Part shown: in pieces, positions 22,490-33,802 of the stretch
Position numbering within the stretch: the stretch's first letter is position 1
How the letters are laid out: every line of letters starts with the position of its first letter
NCBI GenBank assembly: GCA_033439255.1
Contig: CM065886.1
Span: 1,984,001-2,048,000, forward strand
Source of the DNA: Hericium rajendrae
Taxonomy: Eukaryota; Basidiomycota; Agaricomycetes; Russulales; Hericiaceae
Length of the DNA: 64,000 nt
Reading direction: 5' to 3'
Program-made: the position numbers and the translations under genes
The notes under the pieces: model-generated
The model's input: the letters and a program-made list of their open reading frames with translations, nothing else
The model's database searches: none
Told to the model about the DNA's origin: nothing

Positions 22490-22831
22490 CTTATTGTGGG
22501 TTCAGAACACCTTGGGGTCTCTGACAACACATAGAGGCCATCTATTCCTTTGCATATTGCTCTCAAGCACTATCACCACCACTTGATTTTTCATCTCTCT
22601 TTGGTGCACAACATGACTCTAACTCTGAATCTAATATTGATATGGCTGAAGATATTCATGATGATCAATTGCACATTGAGATACATCCCATTCTTGATGA
22701 CAAACCTTGTGATAGAAATGGAAATTATATTGATCCAAATGCTGAGCCATGTGGCCTTCCTCTACCCAAAGATAAAAATGATTGGTCTCCATTTCGAAAT
22801 CGAGTTGAATTTGAGACTGCAGATTTGCTAT
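22490..22831 (+). pseudogene. Plavaka-type transposase copy B, 5' part
   Basis: Near 22500 a LTTHRG-like stretch recalls the N-terminal finger of Plavaka proteins. From 22642 the frame reads MAEDIHDDQLHIEIHP, DDKPCDRNGNYIDPNAEP and DWSPFRNRVEFETADLL, the conserved N-terminal block. The frame stops at the H element beginning at 22832 and resumes in phase at 31908. Confidence 0.8.
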
Positions 22832-23684
22832 TTACGATTCCTTAGAATCGTTTACTCTATACCGCCTTTTCATAGTGAAAACGACACCAAAACGATGACT
22901 ATGCCCATTAGGCAGTTGGCTTATATAATCACACATCTTCAATCTAACGAGTTTGCAGGTTCAACTTCAGCTCTGGCCAAACTTTCTTGATTTAATGTAA
23001 CTTGATCAATTTTTGACCAATTCACCTGTTCTCAAATGCATCTGAATCTGCTCATTTATTGCTTTCTGACAGTATTTTTTGCATCCTGATCTGTGCAGAA
23101 GTCACAGAGTGCAATGAATTTCTACATTTCCCCTCTATAACACTTGAATTTGAGCTAACTCAGTTCATTCTCCACCGATTTACTCATTCTCAAATGCATC
23201 TAAATCTACTCACTTATAGCTTTGCTACCATACTTTATGTGTCCAAATCGGTTAAGAACTCGCAGAATGCAAAGTGTTTCTTTTTTCCTGTTCTAAAATG
23301 CTTGAACCCTAGCTAACTAGGCCAATTCTCAACTAATTTACTCGTTCTAAAATGCATCAGAATCTACTTATTGATAGCTTTCTGACGGTACCTTAGGCGT
23401 CAGGATCGGTGCAAAACTCGCAGAATGCGAATTGTTTCTGCATTTTCCCCTAAAATGCTTGAACTCCAGCTAACTTAATCAGTACTCAACCGATTCACCT
23501 GTTCTCAAATGCATCTGAATATACCAGAAAGCCGGTCTCCAATACAATTTACTACTTACAGAAAGATACAGCCACTAAAATGATACACAGCAAACAAATG
23601 TACATACTGTTTATTGATAAAATGAGCAAAACAATGCAATTTATCGGTAGCAGTGGGTCCTGAGACTCGGTCATGTGATCTTAC

Positions 23685-23712
23685 AAGACCTTGTGCGGCC
23701 GAACAAGGTCTT
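23685..23712. repeat. GGCC-centred palindrome of H2a, first
   Basis: AAGACCTTGT, a GC-rich centre containing CGGCCG, then ACAAGGTCTT. TCATGTGATC precedes it, as with the other H palindromes. The H2b equivalent is at 46140-46167. Confidence 0.75.
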
Positions 23713-24444
23713 AGCGCCCACTTACATAAGCATAAGTCGCCTGGAGAGCCAATACACTGTATACAGTGATTGCTTTATAGCTCTGCAACCAAGCAATCAA
23801 TCAACAAATGGTAAATTGTTTCAAATACCTTGGATTACATCTTTCCAACCCAATTTAGAATATGAAAATTGGATCACTGCAAGCAGAGATATTCTTCGAT
23901 TTATGTGTCATATCAGCAAAACAATATTGTCTCCTATCTCAACAACCAATGGTGCTATGATGTTGTACACTGTATTGTTAGAAAGCTACTGTAAATCTGA
24001 GTTCAACAAGCCCTCATACATCATGATTGATGCAGTATCAGCAGAGCTATAAAGCAATCAGTCTGCCACATCATCACAGACATATAGTCCAATAGGTCAG
24101 CATTTTGTCATGCTATTTTGTTGTTTATGGCACTATTCTAGAGCTATTGTAAATCTGATTCTAATAAGCTTTAACTCATTCTAATTGATGTGGTATTGAG
24201 AGAGCTATGGCCTGATCTCTATGCCACATCATCAGAAGATATCCAGAAAGTTGGTGATGGCCCCACACCATCATTGGACACCTCAGCCGCAACTCGCTGC
24301 AGATGGGGACTGGGCGTGTCCAAGCCTTGTAGTCAGTGTGCACTACTGGTAGTATCACACTGACTTCAAAGCTATCTGAAGAAAAGAAGAGAGAGCAGAG
24401 AGCGCAACATCAACTACTGCTGACATAAGCTAAGCACAGCCACC

Positions 24445-24470
24445 AGACCTTGTGCGGCCGAACAAGGTCT
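24445..24470. repeat. GGCC-centred palindrome of H2a, second
   Basis: A second AGACCTTGT...ACAAGGTCT pair, followed by TGATCACGTGATTGGCC. In H2b it is at 46892-46917. Confidence 0.75.
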
Positions 24471-26605
24471 GCTATTGATCACGTGATTGGCCATTAGCTT
24501 TGTTCAATAACACAATGTTTGACATTGATCATATATTCAATCTTGAATCTTGTTTGATTAGACATACAACTAGACTACTACTATAATTGTAGATATTACA
24601 AGTATCTATAGTATAAGCATATATAATAGTGTATATCATATATCGGGCTGAGTATAATAAGATATGACAAGTGTGTACTGTATAACATACAAGATTATAT
24701 ATAAAATAAGGTGCTAAGATATATAACATAGCAGAAAATGTAGAGTTATCAGAGGTAGGAGCTGAACTACTCATGATTAGATTAGATTAAATAGTGTTTT
24801 TTTATATGCTTTAGGGTTCGACATGAGTCAGAGCCACCTGTAGGTCAACATGGGTATACCCACGAAATTGACCTGCAGGTATCTAACTCATAGATCTGAA
24901 TCACCTGGTGGCTGAGACCTGTACAAATCCAGATCAAGGTTGTGCTCAAACCCATTGACCTGCGAGTGACCTGCGGGTAACCTACTATCCAAACTTTATT
25001 TTGGTTAACATATTATACTGCAAAGTTCAACTCTATATGTCATGATCCCTAACTAACTACATACTACTATATGCCATCTGCCAACACTAACTTACAGCCC
25101 CAATCATATATGCCCATTATCACTATATCTCACCATACATCTCAAAAATGTGAAATCTACATAGCTGCCAGCCAATGCTATGTCTGGTTTCATAGTGCTA
25201 TGGCTACTATGTAGTTGGGCCACACATCTATACAGGACTATGGTAGCTATCATAGCTATCATAGTCATAGGTGATGGGTATATAGTATTACATAGTAACA
25301 GGACACTACTATGCCTACTATGTAACTTATGTATCCTCTGTCTACCTCTATGTATCCTATAGAGACTATGTTCCATACAGAGCTTCTAAAGGTTACTATG
25401 GACCCTCAGGCTGCTATAATATCTGTAGTCAGTGTAGAGTCTATGATTTCGAGCAAAATATACTCGAAACAGGTCAAATTTGATTATATTTAATTACTAC
25501 TACAAACAAGTATACTACGTGACACGTGCGCCCGCGGGGTGTGACAAAGCATGCACCACACAAAGGCACAGCTGGTGTGCGTGATGCTGCGTGTGAGACG
25601 CGTCGGCCACGTGCGAAGCTCGGGGCCCGTGCGCAAGAGGCGGACTGCGCACGGGAAACGTGGAGGCCCAGGGCCTGTGCGCGACATGCCGGACTGTCGC
25701 AGGCTCACGCAGGGCCGTAGGGTATGTGTGCGAGATGCGGATGCCCATGTGTGGGGGTGCCGTGCTGCCACAGGCACATACGCGAGGCGTGGGGAATGTG
25801 CATAAGGGCGGCAGGTGGCGGGCCCATGCGTGAGGCGCGAGGGACGTGCAAGGGCCGCGGCAGGCGTGCACGAGGTGCGGACGGTGTACGCAAGACGGCG
25901 CCGGTGCTGAGTGCGTGCGTGGTGTGTTGAGGGGCATGAGCAAGACGTGGTGGGCATGCGCAAGGCCCGGGACCTGTGCGTAAGTGGTTGAGATGCCGGG
26001 CCCGTGCGCGAGATAGAGGAGCTGGGACGCGGCACGGAGGCCATGCGCAATGCAGCAGCCTTGCGCGCCGGAGTGTGACGCGAGCTGGCGATGTTGACAC
26101 GCTGCCGCGGGTCCGTGCACGGTGCGGTAAGCCTGCACGCGAGGCACACTAGCCGCATGCTGGACGGCGACGCGGAGTATGACGTGCGGAGCCCACGTGT
26201 GAGGTGTCGGCTGCGACATGATTGCGCACAGCTGTGGATGACGTGCGCGCGTGCTTGCCTGTCCCACTGGCCATGCGCACGGACCACGGTGGGGTCGCGT
26301 GCAACGCGTCGGCCCCTGCACGAGACGGGGAGGCCGCGCACAAGGTGGCTGGCCCATGCGCCAGGCAGCAATTCGGGATGCGGGACGGCGAGGTCGTGCG
26401 AGAGGGGCGAAGCCCATGCGCGAGGCAGCAGGCCTGTGTACACGTTGTCCGGTGGTGTGCACGCGCCAGCGCACGTGGTCGCGGTCGTTGGAGACAGCGC
26501 GTCAGCCTCTGCGGTGGTAGCGGCGATGTTGGGGGGTGAGTCGATGATGTGGAGACAGCGGCGGGAGGCGAGAGGAACGGAGGGGCACGCGAAGGGGAAG
26601 ATGTC

Positions 26606-26635
26606 GAGAGTATCGCTCGAATGAGCGATACTCTC
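26606..26635 (-). other. Stem-loop at splice acceptor, E1
   Basis: GAGAGTATCGCTC pairs with GAGCGATACTCTC around a short loop, immediately after the predicted minus-strand acceptor. Confidence 0.75.
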
Positions 26636-27067
26636 TGCGTTAGCAAAAACAAACGAAAGAAGGTAAATTTCTTACTTACCTTGAACCTCTCTACATGCTA
26701 CTTATCCCCTGCGGCTTTCGTTTTGAAGGGAGACAGAGGGGAGGGATGAAGGAAAGAGGGTGACTGGAGGAGTGGCCAGGGTGGTTGAGGAAGACAGTCG
26801 AGACGAACTTCGACGCGCGGTTCGGTGCTTCAGCCACCGAACGAGTCGAAGCTTTAGATTTCGAGCCTTCACTCAGCTAATAAAATCATATAAATTCAAA
26901 TAAAAAGGGAACAACTATCTATTGTACATACAATCAAAACTAGTCAGACTTCAAGCCATTTACTATACGTTGCATCCTTGCGTAGCAAAATCTACTTAGT
27001 TAAGTCTGGCGCCAGTCTCTGATGCGATGCTTGGCAAGCGTCAAATCCCGGCTCCGCCCGAGCTTCG

Positions 27068-27075
27068 TATATAAG
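27068..27075 (+). promoter_or_regulatory. TATA box of E1 rightward promoter
   Basis: TATATAAG with GGCTCCGCCCGAG upstream and GGCTCGCGC downstream, as in E7 on the other strand. Confidence 0.6.
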
Positions 27076-27083
27076 GCTCGCGC

Positions 27084-27904
27084 TGATATGCCTCAAGCTG
27101 TGTTCAGCAACGTCAGATCTCATCCCACCATCTCCCATGCAGTTCCCCTTCACTCCCATCCAGCTTCCAGCTCCTCGCCCACCAACCTCGCTCAGAGCGG
27201 TGATGTCCCTCATCTCAGGAGTTGTCAGCTACTGCAGGCCTCACCGAGGTTTCCTCAAGTTCGCTCCCGGTCGTCCTCAGCAGTTTTGGTGAGCCAATCA
27301 GGTTGCTGGCATTATGGTACCGGGTCTGTGTTGTACAGGATGCCTGGATGCCGCCTTTTGATGGTTTCGGACCATAGATGTACCATAGAGCAGCCGAGTC
27401 CGAGATCGCCCGAGACCGCCAAGGGCGAGTTTCTTACTTGTATGGTAGACAGAGTCCCAGCTTCGAATAGAACCCCCCAGTGCACCTTTCCCCCTCAGAG
27501 CTCAGACCTCAGAAGTCTCTCTCACTGTTGTTCTCATCATTCTCCAGACTTTAGACAAGTCCGCCCTCTTTAGGCCAGTCCGCCCGTAGTGTCGTTCGTC
27601 AGATTCAGTCATATCAGCCGCTTTTCAGTCCTTTTCTCTAGGATTAGTCCGTCATATCGGAGACCCGTGTGTCTCATCGTTCTCCTTGTCATTCTACAGC
27701 CGTTCTTCATCCTTCCCAGCCGCTTATCATCAGATCGCCTCAGACTCGCCCTTAGCGAACTGGTCGCTCCATTGTTCCTGCTGCAGTGACCCTCAGCTGC
27801 CCTCACCTCACTCCTCACTTGAGATACTTGGTCCCCTCGCACCCCCCGGTACTCTGTTGGTTTTGGTTTTGGCTGCCGCCTCCATTCCCAGGGTCCACAC
27901 ATCA
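27084..27904 (+). mobile_element. Solo LTR, 821 bp, in the E1 promoter
   Basis: TGATATG...CACATCA with GCGC duplicated at 27080-27083 and 27905-27908. E7 shows the sequence without it. Fossil of an LTR element whose internal part is not in the window; family not recognised. Confidence 0.65.
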
Positions 27905-27989
27905 GCGCGACGCGCGTTACCTCTTGCTCCTAACCCCCACTGTCTCCTGCCACGTCGATGCCTTCGTCGACGTCCTTTGCTCACTCGTC

Positions 27990-28125
27990 GACGTCCTTTG
28001 CTCACTTGTCGTCGTTTCTTACTCGCTCGTCGTTGTCTCTTACTTGCTCGTCGTTGTCTCTTACTCGCTCGTCGTTGTCTCTTACTTGCTCGTCGTTGTC
28101 TCTTACTCGTTGAGCATCATTTCTT
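27990..28125 (+). repeat. Short tandem repeat in the E1 transcript region
   Basis: Units of 18-21 bp such as CTTACTCGCTCGTCGTTGTC, six or seven times. E7 and E0 hold shorter related stretches on the other strand. Confidence 0.75.
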
Positions 28126-28147
28126 GCTCGTTGTTGCTGTCTTTAAG

Positions 28148-28234
28148 GTAATCTTTTATTGTTAGTCTCTTATTGCTCATACTAATACTGATGTCTTTAA
28201 GTTTGTCTTCTAGATTTCGCTTTTTGTTACTTTG
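28148..28234 (+). ncRNA. Predicted intron and microexon of the E1 rightward RNA
   Basis: Donor GTAATC at 28148, acceptor TTCTAG ending at 28213, then a 21-nt exon ATTTCGCTTTTTGTTACTTTG-like stretch ending in the donor GTAAGT at 28235. The TTTCGCTTT core recurs in the microexons of E2 and E3. Confidence 0.45.
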
Positions 28235-28299
28235 GTAAGTTTTTATGTGTTATCTTTATCTTTTCAGACTAATGATTTCTTATCTTTTCTTACTTATAT

Positions 28300-28400
28300 A
28301 GTTTCTTATATTCTTTTCTTTATCTTATCTTACTCACTTATCTTATCTTATCTTACTCATTCATCTTATCTTACTCACTTATCTTATCTTATCTTGTTTT
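28300..28400 (+). repeat. CTTATC-rich stretch (GATAAG clusters), E1
   Basis: Many overlapping CTTATCTTA units. On the other strand these are GATAAG, the core site of GATA factors. E7 has the same at 63420-63535 and E3 near 51075-51135. It may be only a microsatellite. Confidence 0.55.
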
Positions 28401-30627
28401 TTTTTTTAAATAAAAATATATTTGTTTTGCTCTTTAGTTAGTAGTAGTGTTTATAATATTAGTATAATCTTGATGCATTGAAATAGTTTATATCTGTGTG
28501 ATTATATGTCACTAATTCTGATATGATTGTAAAAAGATTTATAGTTCTAATAGACTTTATGATTTCAATATATATATATCAGGTCTACATACTGAATATA
28601 AGATATGTAAGACACATATTGAATATAAAATATGTAAGATATATAAGCTTTATAGCTTTGATAGACACTTATAGCTTTCATAGCTAGTCATACTATCATA
28701 GCTGCATAGTTAGCTATCATAGCTATCATAGTACTCCATAGCATCACTCTTCAGCTCCATAGCACTACATAGCATTCCTCTTTAGCTATGCTGGCTATAG
28801 AGAAAAGGGCAGTGCTATGGAACTATGAAATCTATATAGACTTTATAGAGCTATGTACCACTTACACATTTTTCTGATGTACCCCAGTGAAGTGTATGAA
28901 GTCTACAAGCAAGGTGTGAATTCAAAAGGCTGCATGCAACATACTTGTGACATCAACATGGGTGTACGCATGCCAGTGGGGCAGCTTTGAGTATGTGTGC
29001 ACACATGGGCTGACACATGTGCAAGGGGAGCATGTGTGGGTGCTGGTGCACTGGCATAGCTGTGAGCATGCACACACAAATGACATCACCAGCTTGGATG
29101 GGAATTGGGAATGAGACCGGGGAGGGTGCATTTTGGTTGTTGAATAGCACTGATGGCATATAAAACTTGCCTCACATTGGGCTTCTGCCAGACAAATGAC
29201 ATGACAGCATGCATAGTGGCGTGTGTGACGTCCATGGGCACGAATGTACACATGTAGTTTGAGCAATGGACTATGGGATGGTGGGGGCATGCAGTCAAAA
29301 ATGTGTATGCTGATAGGCATGTATTGGTAGATGCGCACTGTCTCAAACATGCAAGGATATGCAAAGCTGTTTGCAGACAGCTGCACATTGTCGAGGCATG
29401 CTAGGGGGCCACTGCTCAGATGATCAGCAAAAAGATGTCGAGCCTTGCTGTTGTAGCAACAATGCTGTAGCAACAAGACCTGACAGGCATTGTGGGCCTT
29501 GCAGTTGCAGCGCTAGACTAGCACTGTGCATGCTCTTATCGTTGTGAGTAGGAATTAAATCTCTGGTGCACATGAGTGCTGGTTGTCGAAGATGGGTGAG
29601 GGCTGGTTGGCCAGTTGACCTGTTGATGAGGACGATGGAAGAAGTGCAGATGGTGCACAAGATATGATGGATGATGTCAAAAAATGGTGGGATGTCATGA
29701 AACTTGTCAAACATCATGAAACCTGTTGAAGAACAGTGAAAAATGAGAGCCTCGCTCGTTATCGAGCAAGACTCCTGAGATCAGTATGGTACAATAAAAT
29801 AAAAGGCTTTCAGACTCACCTAGAAGCCTCTCAAATCTCCATAACACCCATCCTGCCATTGAATTGGGGAGATATGGTGAAAAGGAGAGGATTAAAATGA
29901 AGAAACAGAGGGGAGGGCATCGTAAAAGTGAGACACAACTTCAAGACCGACTGACTTGCAGGTGACCTGTAATATCACAGATACCTGACCTGCAGCTCTG
30001 GATCACCCAGTGGTGCAAATCTGCATGGATCCAGGTCAGCACCTTGGACAGATAGAATACATGTGAGTTCAGATCTGGGTCACCTGCGAGTGCACTTGTG
30101 TTGAACCCTAATATGCTTAAAGTGATGTTTGCACAATTGATGCTCTCATGCATTTGTATGAGTTTTTTGGACCTTCATGCTAATTGACAGGCAATTTTAC
30201 CAGAAAGTAGTTGCCATATTTGGTCACTAATTTCTGCCAGTATACAAAATATGGTTTGAAGGTGAGAATTCAATTTTAATAGTGTTTTATGCATGTAAAA
30301 TAGAAAAATACTGACTAGATTATACATTGAAGAGATATAAGCTCTATTAAAAAAACTGGTATGATTTACAAATGATTTATGTTATTTTTTGTAAAAGTCA
30401 GAAATAAAATCCAAATATAGAAATTAAATTCTGCCTTTGGTGCTAGCAGCAATGCATACAAATTAATAAAAGGTGCACAGGCTAACAGAAAATGTATGAG
30501 GTAGTAGGAGCATACATAAGTTTGCTGTGATGCCTATGGGTTGATACATGTGTAAGCAGATTAACAAAAGTATGCATAGATAAAAAAATGTGAGCCAAGA
30601 GTGCATATATGAGTTGGTGTAGTGTGT

Positions 30628-31800
30628 ATCATCTGAAAATTTGAAATTTCACATAGTCCAGTGTTGATCTATATGTCCTATCATAGCACTATAAAGTCTA
30701 TCACTATTTATGCAGCCACAGTTCTCAACTATGTAAGGCTATGAGGTCTATCATAGCTATTATAACAGTAGTTGGACACTATATAGTGCTACATGTTTCT
30801 GAAGGATAGCTGTAGTTGTTGTACAAATCACATAAATTCAAAGGCTTGCTCTAATCTATATGGTCCCTACTACGATCTCTGCTATTAGTACTGTCTCAGA
30901 TCAATCAGGTACAAGAGATATAAAGCCAGAATCAATTATATTTCATACAGCTACTAGTACAATCAAGTATATTACAAGTTCAAACAGTGCACACATGCAC
31001 AGTGGTGCACATCATGTACAGGTAGAGCTATGTGCAGGCATGTGTGCACTAGCAAGGCACAACAAAAGCACATATGTGCATAAGACACTAGGTTCATACA
31101 CAAGGCATGACAAGCATCATGACTGTGCAGGAGGTCCAGTGGCTATGCTCACCAATTTTAAGCTGTAGTGGGCCTATATGTAAGATGCAATGGGTAGCGA
31201 GGATGTGTGAGATATTGAGAGCCATGCATGAGGCATAGAGAGTGAGCATAAGGCATGCAGGTCCATGTGTAGGGCTGCTACTAGCCTGTACAGGAGATCA
31301 ACAGGGTGTGGTGGCCATGCACAGGGTGCTGCAAGCATGTGCAGGGTGTCAAGATGCTGTGGGCCTGTACATGAAGTACAGTAAGCATCTATGGGATGGT
31401 GGCTTGTATGCAAGATGTAGTGTAGCATGGTGAGCATGCATAAGGCACTAAGCCTATGCATGGCTCGGTATGTCTGTGTATGAGGCATGAGGCACAAGGT
31501 ACAGGCAGGTGACACACCTGCACTTAGCAACACACAATGCATGTATATGGTTGTGCTGGCTGACATGCTCACATTCAGCTGTAGCCATCTCTAAGCTGTC
31601 ACTGGCCCATCCACAAGGTACATCGAGATGTGGTGGACCAACATAGGGTGTGACCAGTGAACATGAGGTATAGTGGGCTGGCATGAGGTGTAGCAGGCAT
31701 GCACGAGGTGTAGCAGGCATGCACGAGGCACTGGCCCTAGCACAATGCTACATGCCAAGTATAAGGCATGAGGTATAAGCCTGCATGCAAGATGTCAGTG
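30628..31800 (+). mobile_element. Old E-like relic inside H2a
   Basis: Starts CATCTGAAAATTTGAAATTTC, with tcatagctattata repeats. From about 31180 comes a region of GCATG, TGCAGG and GTGCA words that looks like a GC-rich core after loss of CpG. The same relic is at 52799-53300 plus 60749-61400 in H2b. Its right end is not clear. Confidence 0.5.
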
Positions 31801-31907
31801 TACCTGTACATGGCCATATATGATGGTAATTTATATATCTTCATTGATGATAAAAAAAAAAGGAATCGTTTTGCCATGCACAGCATTGGCCCTCTTTCCC
31901 CAAGTTC

Positions 31908-33802
31908 ATTGAGTTCAGATTTCTAAGGATAATTATAATGATTTTATAGACTTGTGGGCTGTTTCTCATAATGGAGAGCCTCCTTTTGCAAATCAAAAAG
32001 ATTTACATGATGTTCTTAATTCTATTACTTTGGGAGATGCACCATGGTATCATTTTACAGTGAACTATACTAGAAAGATTCCAAAGAAAAATTCTCCTCA
32101 ATGGATGTTGGCTATATATGAAGTGTGATATCAAGACCCACGTACAGTGATAAAAAATCAGCTGGTCAACCCTGACTTCAAGAGTGAAATTGACTATGCT
32201 CCTAAACATCAGTTTAAAAATAACAAGAGATGCTGGACAGACTATATGTTAGGAAACTGGATATGGCATCAGGCTAATAAAATTGCTGAAGATCTCAAAA
32301 CTCATGATGCTACATTTGTATTCGTACTCCTTGTTATGAAAAGTGATAAGACTACAGTTTCAGTTGGCATAGGCAACAATAAATATTATCCACTTTATGT
32401 ATCAATAGGCAATATGCATAATAATGTTCAATGTGCTCATCGTGATGCTTTGACTGTGATGGGCTTTCTTTCTGTTGCAAAAGCAGATTGCAGAAGTAAA
32501 AAAAGTGTTGAATTTTGTAGATTTAAGAAACACCTTTTGCATGAATCATTAGAAGCAATTTTAAAATATTTGCAACCTGGTATAACTACACCACAAGTGT
32601 ATCGCTGTTCTAATGGGCATTTGCACCATGTTATCTATGGCCTTAGTCCTTATATTGAAGATTATCTTGAGCAAGTTGATTTGTCTACTATTGTTAAAAA
32701 CTGATGTTTTACATGCAAGTGCAGACCAAAGTAACTTGATGATGATTCTAATCGTGATTCAAGAAGTCATGAAAACACATGTGAATTGATGTAGTCTAAG
32801 ACTAATCAACAACTATGGTATAAGTATGACATAGTTCCAGGTATAATGGTTAGTACCTATAATTTTATCTTGTTAAAACTTTTATCTAATGTTTTGTTTA
32901 GCTATTTACAGCATCCTTTGCTCATGCTAATATTTATGAACTTCTTTTTCTTAACCTTTTGTATCAAATCATTAAAGGCACATTTCATGATCACATTGTG
33001 CTTTGGATTGAAAAATATCTAATAAAAGTATATGACAAAATAGCTAGATCTGAAATTCTTGCTAAAATTGATCGTAGAATTGCTGCTGCACCTGCATTTC
33101 TAGAACTTTGTTATTTTTCAGATAGACGTGAATTTTCATAATGGACTGATGATGACTCTAAGGCATTAATGAAAGTATTTTTGCCTGCAATTGATGGTCT
33201 TGTTCTTCAAAGAATGGTTTGTTGTGTTTGTGCACTTTTGGATTTCTGTTATCTTGTACAAAGATCAACAATTGTTGAAAACACTCTAGATGAAATAGAG
33301 ACTGCCTTAGAAATATTTTGGAAAGAAAGAGAAATATTTGTAGAAGTTGAAATATATTCAAATGGTATTTCTTTACCTTGGCAACACTCTTTAAAACATT
33401 ATTGTTATTGGATTGAAGAATTTGCAGTGCTCAATGGACTGTGTTCATCTATTATAGAGTCAAAGCATATTAGAGCTGTAAAAGAATCATAGTGTCACTT
33501 TAGTCGATTCAATGCACTTGGACAAATGCTTATAACAAATCAAAGGCTTGATAAATTAGCAGCATGCTAGGATAATTTTGTTGACCATGGAATGCTAAAC
33601 AAACCATTAGCTGCAGAAGCAGATGATGATGATGATTTAACTATAGAAGATGATGAAATTAAAATTTTTCAACTGCCTTTTAATGCAGGAGATTATAGAT
33701 TTCTGTGAGATGGTGGACCTGTAAAAGGCTTTGAGATTATAGCAAATGTTAGAATGGCAAGATCAAAAGAGAAGAGTTATCCTAGAAAGCTCTATAAGCT
33801 TT
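31908..33802 (+). pseudogene. Plavaka-type transposase copy B, 3' part
   Basis: Resumes in frame after H2a. It reads KDNYNDFIDLWAV, PPFANQKDLHDVLNSITLGD, NPDFKSEIDYAP, MKSDKTTVSVGIGNNKYYPL and SPYIEDYLEQVDLSTIVKN, then a 53-nt intron (32849-32901) at the same place as in copy A, LYQIIKGTFHDHIVLW and MKVFLPAIDGLVLQRMVCCV, up to YPRKLYKLF, where H4 starts. Stops at Trp codons (for example TGG to TGA at 32702) again fit C-to-T change. Broken. Confidence 0.85.

Larger units (their letters stand above)
25138..28879 (+). mobile_element. E element, copy E1
   Basis: Ends CATCTCAAAAATGTG and ...CACATTTTTCTGATG with TA duplicated on both sides; the empty site is in H2b near 47580. AGCTATCATAGCT-like repeats lie at 25190-25390 and 28640-28860. 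GC-rich core 25510-26600. Leftward spliced leader: minus-strand donor at 26679, acceptor at 26635 (45-nt intron), then the stem-loop. Rightward promoter: TATATAAG at 27068. A solo LTR is inserted just after the TATA box (27084-27904). Confidence 0.85.
24812..30110 (+). mobile_element. hAT-type element (hAT-2a) containing E1
   Basis: Ends TAGGGTTCGACATGAGTC and ...TTGTGTTGAACCCTA with the 8-bp duplication ATATGCTT (24804-24811 and 30111-30118). The termini are decayed hAT-1 ends. About 1.55 kb remains without E1. The same insertion is at the same site in H2b (47259), so it entered before the two H copies separated. The interior (28890-29940) is TG/CA-rich and non-coding as far as I can see. 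Confidence 0.8.
22832..31907 (+). mobile_element. H element, long type, copy H2a
   Basis: Starts TTACGATTCCTTAGAATCG and ends ...GGCCCTCTTTCCCCAAG. The Plavaka codons on both sides join in frame with no duplicated base, so the ends are exact apart from a one-T ambiguity. Contents: tRNA-like A, 165-bp repeats (22990-23530), GGCC palindromes, a hAT element carrying E1 (24812-30110), an old E-like relic (30628-31800) and an AT-rich end. Without E1 it is about 5.33 kb. Copy H2b at 45286-61892 is the same element. No protein gene is visible. Confidence 0.8.

Noticed and set aside
28922-29476. 184-codon minus-strand frame rich in Cys and His
   Set aside because: It lies in a TG/CA-rich relic inside hAT-2a, the matching sequence in H2b lacks the full frame, and no domain is seen.
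22832-31907. Reading the H element as a CACTA or SINE insertion
   Set aside because: No target duplication is present at the Plavaka or MITE sites, there are no long inverted ends, and it is far longer than a SINE. The tRNA-like part is only one segment.
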